A stretch of DNA of 8,221 nucleotides from CAWEHQ01 sp051001995. GTDB taxonomy: Bacteria; Actinomycetota; Thermoleophilia; Solirubrobacterales; Thermoleophilaceae. Positions 1-5,095 of the stretch are shown here, in pieces. Numbering within the stretch: the first letter of the stretch is position 1; each line of letters begins with the position of its first letter. The DNA is taken from NCBI GenBank assembly GCA_051001995.1, contig JBPCMT010000200.1:1-8221 (forward strand). Direction: 5' to 3'. A program made the position numbers and the translations under genes. Below the pieces are notes generated by a model. It saw only the letters and a program-made list of their open reading frames with translations. It did not search any database and had not been told where the DNA came from.

Positions 1-2
1 CC

Positions 3-836
3 GCCGCGCCGGCCGCAGCCGCCGCGCAGGCTCAGCCGGCGGGCGTCGGGGGCGAGGGAAACGGTCAGGGGACTGCGGTGAAGGAGGGTGCCACGCCGCC
101 GGCCGCCGCCCAGGGTGCTGGCACCGCGCCCCCCGCGCGGGAGGGGGAGGAGGAGAAGCCCGCCGAGGCCGCGCCGGCCACCGGTGCTTCGCAGGCTCCG
201 GCCGAGCCGGCAGGGAACGCTGGCGCCGCGCAGGCGACCCCGGCGCCATCCGGTGAGGGTGCGGCCCAGCGCCCAATTCCGCGTCCGGCGCCGCAGCGGC
301 TCCCCGCGCCGCGTCCGGGCGCCGCTCGCCGGATCCCGCCCCTGCCGGGATCGACTCAGGCCAGGCCACCCTGGTACCGCCGGCTGGCGCCGCGCTACAT
401 CGTCCTGCTGGTCGCCGGGGTCCTCGTCCTCGGGGCCGGGGCTGCCTTCGGGATCGCCACGCTGGCCGGCGACGGTGGCGAGACCGCCTCGGACGGCCCG
501 GGAGGCGAGCCGCCCGCGGGCGCCGATTCGAGCGCTCCGCTCGACCCCTCCACGATCGAGGTCGCGGTTCTGAACGGCACCTCGATCTCCGGCGCCGCCC
601 AGTCGGTATCGGGCACCGTCGAGCAGGCCGGGTTCCAGATCGGCAACGTCGCGAACGCGACCGAGCAGACCTCCGCGGAGTCGGCCGTGCTGTTCGCCGA
701 GGGCGCCCGCAGCGCCGCTCGCGAGGTCGGGCGCGAGCTCGGGATCAGCCAGCTCGAGCCCGTCGGCACCGATACCCAGGACCTGGCCGGAACGGCCGAC
801 GTGGTGGTCGTCGTGGGCGCCGACCAGGCCGAATAG
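3..836 (+). CDS. LytR C-terminal domain membrane protein, 5' partial
   Basis: The frame is open from the first complete codon of the window to a TAG stop, giving 277 residues, so the true start probably lies upstream. A GTG at 78 preceded by AGGGG could be a start. However, the Ala/Pro/Gln-rich composition is the same on both sides of it, so I favour a truncated gene. Order of parts, numbered from the window edge: a low-complexity Pro/Ala/Gly/Glu segment (about 1-125), presumably cytoplasmic and disordered; one membrane helix (about 132-155) preceded by basic residues (WYRRLAPR); a Gly/Pro linker; then a domain at about 185-273. That domain begins IEVAVLNGTSISGAA and ends ADVVVVVG, the typical borders of LytR_C (PF13399). 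LytR_C is usually appended to LytR-CpsA-Psr cell-wall glycopolymer ligases, but no catalytic LCP domain is visible here. It is therefore likely an extracytoplasmic envelope protein of unknown function. The domain call is firm; the role is inference. Confidence 0.8.
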   Translation, partial: AAPAAAAAQAQPAGVGGEGNGQGTAVKEGATPPAAAQGAGTAPPAREGEEEKPAEAAPATGASQAPAEPAGNAGAAQATPAPSGEGAAQRPIPRPAPQRLPAPRPGAARRIPPLPGSTQARPPWYRRLAPRYIVLLVAGVLVLGAGAAFGIATLAGDGGETASDGPGGEPPAGADSSAPLDPSTIEVAVLNGTSISGAAQSVSGTVEQAGFQIGNVANATEQTSAESAVLFAEGARSAAREVGRELGISQLEPVGTDTQDLAGTADVVVVVGADQAE

Positions 837-837
837 C

Positions 838-871
838 GGCGGCCGCGCGAGCGCGTCAGGGCGCGGCGGCC
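838..871. terminator. Possible bidirectional GC hairpin terminator
   Basis: Arms 838-848 and 861-871 pair at 10 of 11 positions, with a single G-G mismatch at 841/868, around a 12-nt loop. The hairpin sits at the junction of two convergent genes and covers the last codons and stop of the GT4 gene. There is no T tract on either side, so it would have to be one of the U-less stem terminators proposed in high-GC actinobacteria. In DNA this GC-rich some pairing is expected by chance. Confidence 0.35.
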
Positions 872-2019
872 TGCGCGTAGATGCGCTCGAGCCGTTCCCC
901 GTAGCGGTCCGGCGAGTGGTTGCGCGCCGCCGCGCTCGTCCCCGCAGCCGACGCCTCGGTCCACGCATCACGATCGTCGTGGAGCGTGCGGCAGGAGGCG
1001 GCCAGCGCCTCCGTCGAGCGTGGCACGACGAGCCCCGCCCCCGCGTCGCTGACGTACTCGGCGAGCCCCCCGCTTGCGTACGCGATGACCGGCGTGCCCT
1101 CCGCCATCGCCTCGAGCGCCACGAGCCCGGCCGGCTCCTCCCAGCGCGAGGGGACCGCGAGCACCCTGCTGGACCGGATCCTGCGCGCAACCGCGCCCGC
1201 GCTTAACAAGCCGGTGCACTCGAGGTTGGCAAGCTCGTGTGCGGCCCTCATCGCCACGTCCTCCAGCGGTCCGTGCCCGACCATCGTCACCGCCACGTCG
1301 GGCAGCGCTCGCGCCAGCGCGATCGCGTCACGGGCTCCCTTCTCCTCGGTCAGCCGGCCCACGAAGAGGATCCCCGCGCGCTCGGCGAATCCGGGACGGG
1401 CACCGTCGCCGCCGCTCTCGACGAAGTTCGGCATCACGTCCGCCCGGATCCCGTGGGCGGCGAACGTCTCGGCCATGTGCCTCGACACCGCCACGAAGCG
1501 CGAGACGCGCGGCACGTGCACGACCCTGCGCACGACGCCTAGCGCCGTGCGAAGCGCCCTGACCGCGACCGGCTCGGGACCGCGGTCGAGCCGGCTCCCG
1601 CTGTGGTCGGTGGGGCTCGCCGAGATCAGCTCGTAGTTGTGGAGCGTCTGGACGGTCGGGACCCCGAGCCGCGCGGCCACGACCACCGGTGCCACCGACA
1701 GCTGTGGATAGAGATCGTGGAAGTGCACGACGTCAGGCCGAAAGCGCTCGACGAGCGCTTCCGCCGCCGCGGCGGCGCGCCGGTTCCACAGCGCCGCGGC
1801 GGCCACCTCGACCTGCTCGCGTCGCGGCGGGGTCCCGCGCCAGAAGCCCGCGCCCAGGAGCGGCACGAAAGCGCCCTCGCGCTCCACGTTCGCCTCCGAC
1901 CGCGTGGACAGGAAGGCGACCGCGTGGCCGCGCGAGCGCAGGATCTCCGCCACCCCCACGGCGTGCTTCTCGGCCCCGCCGGCCACGGTGGCGTACCTGT
2001 TGACGACGATCACCCGCAA
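856..2019 (-). CDS. Family 4 glycosyltransferase (GT-B fold)
   Basis: A 387-residue protein of normal GT4 length, predicted to transfer a sugar from a nucleotide-sugar donor to a growing cytoplasmic, probably lipid-linked, glycan. The N-terminal Rossmann domain opens with MRVIVVNRY and a glycine-rich GGAE loop (residues 14-17), which usually contacts donor phosphate and acceptor. VVHFHDLYP (about 97-105) and TLHNYE (125-130) are typical N-domain core segments. The C-terminal donor-binding domain carries ILFVGRLTEEKG (217-228), whose Arg222 and Lys227 normally bind donor phosphates. It also carries the EX7E motif within EEPAGLVALEAMA (Glu295 and Glu303). There is no signal peptide or membrane helix. 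The start is a TTG at 2017-2019; a GTG six bases further in is the alternative, and a stop lies just upstream in frame. No Shine-Dalgarno sequence is evident. The gene is convergent with the LytR_C gene and divergent from the Alg14-Alg13 fusion gene. Donor sugar and linkage cannot be told from sequence. Confidence 0.93.
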   Translation of the reverse strand: MRVIVVNRYATVAGGAEKHAVGVAEILRSRGHAVAFLSTRSEANVEREGAFVPLLGAGFWRGTPPRREQVEVAAAALWNRRAAAAAEALVERFRPDVVHFHDLYPQLSVAPVVVAARLGVPTVQTLHNYELISASPTDHSGSRLDRGPEPVAVRALRTALGVVRRVVHVPRVSRFVAVSRHMAETFAAHGIRADVMPNFVESGGDGARPGFAERAGILFVGRLTEEKGARDAIALARALPDVAVTMVGHGPLEDVAMRAAHELANLECTGLLSAGAVARRIRSSRVLAVPSRWEEPAGLVALEAMAEGTPVIAYASGGLAEYVSDAGAGLVVPRSTEALAASCRTLHDDRDAWTEASAAGTSAAARNHSPDRYGERLERIYAQAAAP

Positions 2020-2038
2020 GGCGCGCGATCATGACACG
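2020..2038. other. 19-bp divergent start-to-start spacer
   Basis: Only 19 bp separate the GT4 start codon (TTG, minus strand) from the best start of the fusion glycosyltransferase (GTG, plus strand). No convincing Shine-Dalgarno sequence or TANNNT -10 element is visible for either gene in this gap. Promoters and leaders for each gene would therefore have to lie inside the other gene's coding sequence, unless a start is misplaced. Confidence 0.5.
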
Positions 2039-3043
2039 GTGCCCTCCAACCACTCCGTCCGTCCAGCGCTCGCCCTCGCGGCCTCGGCGGGAGGGCACAT
2101 GGCGGAGCTGCTGGCGGTGCGCGCCGCGTTCGAGGACCGCCCGCGGGTCTGGGTGACCGGCGCCTCGAGGCAGGCCGACGCGCTGCGGGAGGCGGACGAG
2201 GACGTGCGCGAGCTTCCCTCCTGGGGGCGCGATCCGCCCGGCGTGCGCGGCCTCGGTCCGAACCTGCGCGCTGCGCGCCGCGTCCTTCGGTCGGCGCCGC
2301 CGGCGGTGGTCGTGACGACCGGCGCGGGCACCGTCGTCCCCTACGCGCTGATGGCGCGCGCTGCGGGCAGCGAGCTCCTCTTCATGGAGACGATGGCGCG
2401 CGTCAGCGGAGCCAGCCTCACAGGGCGGATCGTGGCGCCGCTGGCTCGCGCCGTGCTGGTCCAGTGGCCGGAGATGCGCGCGGTCTACCGGCACGCGGCC
2501 GCGTGCAGGCCGGCCCTGCTCGAGGCCGGCGCCCGCTCGGCGAAGCCGGGCGGCGAGGGGACCTTCGTGTCGGTCGGTACGCGGCCCGAGCCGTTCGACC
2601 GCCTGCTCGCGACGGTGGACCGGGCGGTGACCGCGGGCGTCCTGCCGACCCCAGTCGTGGCTCAGGCGGGGACGTCGACCTACCGTCCGGCGAGCTACTC
2701 GGCGAGCGCCTCGATGGCGCCGAACGAGATCGAACAGGCCCTTGCCCGCGCGCGCTACGTCGTGTGCCACGGTGGTGCGGCCATGGTCTCGGACGCGATC
2801 GCCGCGGGTCACCGCCCGCTCGTGCTCGCCCGCCGGCGCGGCGCGGGCGAGCATCGAACCGAGCACCAGCGGCAGCTGGTCGAGCGGCTCGCGCGAGAGC
2901 ACGTGGTCGTCGCGGTCGAGGGCGAGATCGACGCCGACGCCGTGCGGCTGGCCGACACCGCCGGCGCGCGAACGGCGGCCCGCGACGGCCTGCCGTCCGC
3001 GGAGGCGACGCTGCGCTCGGAGCTCGCGCGCCTGCTCGGGTGA
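2039..3043 (+). CDS. Alg14-Alg13 fusion glycosyltransferase
   Basis: A 334-residue protein that reads as Alg14 (acceptor and membrane half) followed by Alg13 (donor-binding half), the same domain order as MurG. Alg14 part: AASAGGHMAEL (14-24) is the glycine-rich signature loop, TTGAG (93-97) is the second loop, and ETMARVSG followed by LVQWPEM (117-146) matches the conserved end of Alg14. Alg13 part: FVSVGTRPEPFDRLL (176-190) is the usual opening, VCHGGAAMVSDAIAAG (242-257) is the nucleotide-sugar site, and TEHQRQL (274-280) matches the usual HQ segment. In bacteria the two halves are often separate proteins (for example Cps14F/Cps14G and PssD/PssE) that add the second sugar to an undecaprenyl-diphosphate-linked glycan. 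Here one chain would do both jobs. The GTG start at 2039 puts the signature near the N-terminus. Upstream in-frame starts (GTG 1904, GTG 1988, TTG 2000) would lie inside the opposite-strand GT4 gene and add residues that look non-homologous. Donor and acceptor are unknown. Confidence 0.88.
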   Translation: MPSNHSVRPALALAASAGGHMAELLAVRAAFEDRPRVWVTGASRQADALREADEDVRELPSWGRDPPGVRGLGPNLRAARRVLRSAPPAVVVTTGAGTVVPYALMARAAGSELLFMETMARVSGASLTGRIVAPLARAVLVQWPEMRAVYRHAAACRPALLEAGARSAKPGGEGTFVSVGTRPEPFDRLLATVDRAVTAGVLPTPVVAQAGTSTYRPASYSASASMAPNEIEQALARARYVVCHGGAAMVSDAIAAGHRPLVLARRRGAGEHRTEHQRQLVERLAREHVVVAVEGEIDADAVRLADTAGARTAARDGLPSAEATLRSELARLLG

Positions 3044-3052
3044 CCCCCACGC

Positions 3053-3069
3053 GCTCGAGACCGTCGAGC
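3053..3069 (+). terminator. Weak hairpin after the fusion glycosyltransferase gene
   Basis: GCTCGA (3053-3058) pairs perfectly with TCGAGC (3064-3069) across a 5-nt loop, starting 10 bases after the stop codon. The stem is short and no T run follows, so this is only a weak terminator candidate. The remainder of the gap (3070-3182) contains no ORF with recognisable content. Confidence 0.22.
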
Positions 3070-3169
3070 ACGCTGACCGCGCCACCAGATGGCTGATTCC
3101 ACGACCCCGCTCGCCTGGAAGCCGATAAGGCTCGGCTCTCAGACGCATGCTGCCGTGGGGTCAACCATC

Positions 3170-3175
3170 TAGGGT
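3170..3175 (+). promoter_or_regulatory. TAGGGT: possible -10 box (leaderless) or SD
   Basis: TAGGGT fits the actinobacterial TANNNT -10 pattern and ends 7 bp before the GTG at 3183, the spacing expected for a leaderless transcript starting at that GTG. The same bases contain AGGG, which with an 8-nt spacer could instead be a weak Shine-Dalgarno sequence. No TTGAC-like -35 is visible 16-19 bp upstream. Either reading favours the GTG at 3183 as the start of the next gene. Confidence 0.3.
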
Positions 3176-3182
3176 TCCCCGC

Positions 3183-3686
3183 GTGAGCAGGCCGAGCCGC
3201 GTCCCCGCACCGGGCGCGCCCGCAGCCGGCGCAGCGCCCCCGACCGGCGTGCTCTCGACGTCCGCCGCGGGCCCCTCGCCGCGGCGCAGCCGGGTGATGA
3301 CCGCGCTGACGCTCGTGATCGTGCTCCTCAGCGCCTCCGCCTTCGTCTGGACGCAGATGCTCAAGCAGGAGGACGCGCCGGTCGGCGGGATCGAAATCGA
3401 CCGTGAGCTTCGGCCGGGCTGCGAGTGCTCGCGGGAGGTGGCGAAGCTCTCCTTCGTGCTCGAGCGCGCTCAGCCCGTAACGGCCACCGTCGTGGACGAG
3501 GACGGTGCGCCGGTCCGCGTCCTCCTCGACGGCGCCCTGCGTGCCGGCGGGCGCGAGACGCTGACCTGGGACGGCACCGACGCCGCCGGGCGCCCTGCGC
3601 CTGACGGCGACTACCGCCTCGAGCTCGACCTCGCGACGCCGGACCGGACGATCGAGATACCGAGCGACGTCGCGCTCGAGCGGTGA
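3183..3686 (+). CDS. Membrane-anchored FlgD Ig-like domain protein
   Basis: A 167-residue protein from the GTG at 3183. An ATG at 3147 would add 12 residues but has no ribosome binding site. The N-terminal Pro/Ala-rich basic segment (1-38) is followed by a single hydrophobic helix (about 38-57), with positive charge before it, so the C-terminal part should face outward as a signal anchor. A CxC pair (Cys80, Cys82) precedes a beta-rich domain at about 85-160. The segment LTWDGTDAAGRPAPDGDYR (127-145) is the WDGxDxxGxxxPDGxY hallmark of the FlgD Ig-like fold (PF13860). That fold is named after the flagellar hook-cap protein but is common as an outward-facing module in unrelated surface proteins; nothing flagellar is nearby. 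The stop overlaps the next start as GTGA, so the two genes are probably translationally coupled. This suggests a partner role with the GT-C enzyme (inference). Confidence 0.75.
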   Translation: MSRPSRVPAPGAPAAGAAPPTGVLSTSAAGPSPRRSRVMTALTLVIVLLSASAFVWTQMLKQEDAPVGGIEIDRELRPGCECSREVAKLSFVLERAQPVTATVVDEDGAPVRVLLDGALRAGGRETLTWDGTDAAGRPAPDGDYRLELDLATPDRTIEIPSDVALER

Positions 3687-5095
3687 TCGGAGCGCCGTCC
3701 GCGGACGCTCCGGACCGCCCTGCGCACGCGGAGCCGCAAGCGGGGCACCCGGCGCCGCGGCGCTGGGCGCGGGCCATCGCCTTCGTGCTCGCGGCCGCGG
3801 CGATCGTCGCGCTCGAGCACGTCTGGCGCGGCGAGTCGTACTGGAACTTCTCGGAGGGCGTCTATCTGGTCACGGCGCGCGCCTTGCTCGACGGCGAGGA
3901 CCTCTATGCGGGCATCGCGGCCGCCCAGCCGCCGCCGCTCTTCTACCTCGGCGCGGGGCTGATTGCGCTCTCCGAGTCGCTGCTGTTCGTGCGCGGGGCG
4001 CTGGGGCTCAGCACGGTGGCGGTGGGGGCGCTCGTGGCGGTGATCGTCGGCCGGGTCACCGGACGTCCCGGCGTGGGCGTGGCCGCCGGCCTCGCGGCGC
4101 TCCTCACGCCGTGGACGGTTCGTGAGCACGCCACCCTGACGCCCGACCCGCTGGCCGCGGCGCCGCTGCTCGGGGCGGCGCTTCTCGCCGCGCGTCCGGG
4201 CTCGCGGGCCGCGGCCATCGGCGGCGCCCTCGCCGCCCTCGCCGCCGCCCTCAAGCTCGCGTTCCTGCTTCCGCTCGCCGCGCTCGTCCTGGCGGCGCGC
4301 AGGCGCGGGCCGTTCCTGGCGGGCGCGCTGTTGGTCGGAGCCCTGCTCGCGGCCGCTTCGTTCGCGGCCTGGGGGTCGGCCGTGTGGGAGAACCTCGTGA
4401 CCGCCCAGCGCGAGACCGGGTTCCAGTTCGGCCGCGTCCCCGGGCTCGTGGGTCAAAGCCTCTGGAACCTCGGACCGCTGGCGGCGCTCGGGGCGCTCGC
4501 CCTGCTGGCCCGCGACCGCGCGTGCGACAAGGCCCTCTTTCGCTCGCTCGTCGCGCTCGTGGCCGGCTCGCTCGCGCTCGGCCTGACCTTCCTCAAGGGC
4601 GGGACGTACCTCAACACGCTCGCCGTGGTCGAGCCGGCGGCGGTCGCGCTGGCGGCGGTGGGGCTCACCTGGTTCCTCGAGGACCGAGCGCTGCTCGGCG
4701 AGCGGCGCCGGCTCGCGTCCGTCGCTGTGGGCGTGGCCTGCGCCGTCGTGGTCGTTCAGTCGGCGGTCCTCTTCGCCGCGCCGGAGAGCCCGCTCGGGTT
4801 CGGGAACCCGTTCCTCTCGCGCGATCCGGGCCACGAGCTGTCCGAGGAGCAGGTGCGCCTCGCCGCCGACCGGGCGCGCGAGTGTCCGCCCGAGGCGCCT
4901 TACTCCGGCTCGCCGTTCATCGCCTTCGTGGCGGGCTCCACGGTGCCGGGCGGCGAGCCCGACCGCTTCATCGTCGGCGAGGCCGAGGTCCACGCCGGGC
5001 GGCGCGCCGGGGTGGTGGAGGACGGCCCGCTCTGCCCCTACGAGACGGTCGGCGGGCTACCCGAGGGTGGGAGCGCTGAGCTCAGGCCGAAGTAA
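3683..5095 (+). CDS. GT39-like (PMT/ArnT-type) GT-C glycosyltransferase
   Basis: A 470-residue polytopic membrane protein, expected to transfer a sugar from a polyprenyl-phosphate donor on the outer face of the membrane. A short Pro-rich cytoplasmic N-terminus (1-29) leads into the first helix (about 30-46). The following outer loop, YWNFSEGVYLVTARALL (53-69), occupies the place of the acidic first loop that is catalytic in GT-C enzymes; Glu58 is the acidic candidate. GEDLYAGIAAAQPPPLFYLG (71-90) is a typical GT39-like segment. Several Ala/Leu-rich helices follow. FLKGGTYLNTLAVVEP (303-318) resembles the conserved late segment of bacterial relatives. The last helix is about 345-366, followed by a hydrophilic tail of about 100 residues with Cys401 and Cys451. 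The start GTG overlaps the previous stop (GTGA, 4 bp), indicating coupled translation. The 3' end overlaps the convergent ligase gene by 14 bp. Substrate is unknown; the fold is confident and the exact family less so. Confidence 0.8.
   Translation: MIGAPSADAPDRPAHAEPQAGHPAPRRWARAIAFVLAAAAIVALEHVWRGESYWNFSEGVYLVTARALLDGEDLYAGIAAAQPPPLFYLGAGLIALSESLLFVRGALGLSTVAVGALVAVIVGRVTGRPGVGVAAGLAALLTPWTVREHATLTPDPLAAAPLLGAALLAARPGSRAAAIGGALAALAAALKLAFLLPLAALVLAARRRGPFLAGALLVGALLAAASFAAWGSAVWENLVTAQRETGFQFGRVPGLVGQSLWNLGPLAALGALALLARDRACDKALFRSLVALVAGSLALGLTFLKGGTYLNTLAVVEPAAVALAAVGLTWFLEDRALLGERRRLASVAVGVACAVVVVQSAVLFAAPESPLGFGNPFLSRDPGHELSEEQVRLAADRARECPPEAPYSGSPFIAFVAGSTVPGGEPDRFIVGEAEVHAGRRAGVVEDGPLCPYETVGGLPEGGSAELRPK

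Noticed and set aside
1..300. Pro/Ala/Gln-rich tract as a DNA repeat array
   Set aside because: It is low-complexity coding sequence without a regular repeat unit; codons vary and no period is maintained.
1904..2038. N-terminal extension of the fusion glycosyltransferase from the GTG at 1904
   Set aside because: The added 45 residues are the shadow of the GT4 N-terminus, and the Alg14 signature normally sits close to the N-terminus, as it does with the GTG at 2039.
1733..3148. 471-codon minus-strand open frame across the Alg14-Alg13 gene and the start of the GT4 gene
   Set aside because: Arg-rich nonsense composition; it conflicts with two genes that carry full family motifs.
3160..3166. 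Minus-strand GGTTGAC as a -35 box for a promoter reading leftward from the 3044-3182 gap
   Set aside because: No matching TANNNT -10 lies at 16-19 bp, and there is no minus-strand gene to the left until the GT4 gene, beyond the opposite-strand fusion gene.
3147..3182. ATG at 3147 as start of the FlgD-Ig gene
   Set aside because: No ribosome binding site precedes it, and the GTG at 3183 has better upstream signals. It is kept only as an alternative, since the 12 extra residues do not change the domains.
3611..4993. 460-codon minus-strand open frame opposite the GT-C gene
   Set aside because: Arg/Glu/Gln-rich low-complexity translation with no family signature. It is the mirror of a hydrophobic, Ala/Leu-rich gene in GC-biased DNA.
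5076..5085. Perfect 10-bp palindrome CTGAGCTCAG as an operator or terminator
   Set aside because: It has no loop and no T tract, lies inside overlapping coding ends, and a single 10-bp palindrome is near chance expectation.
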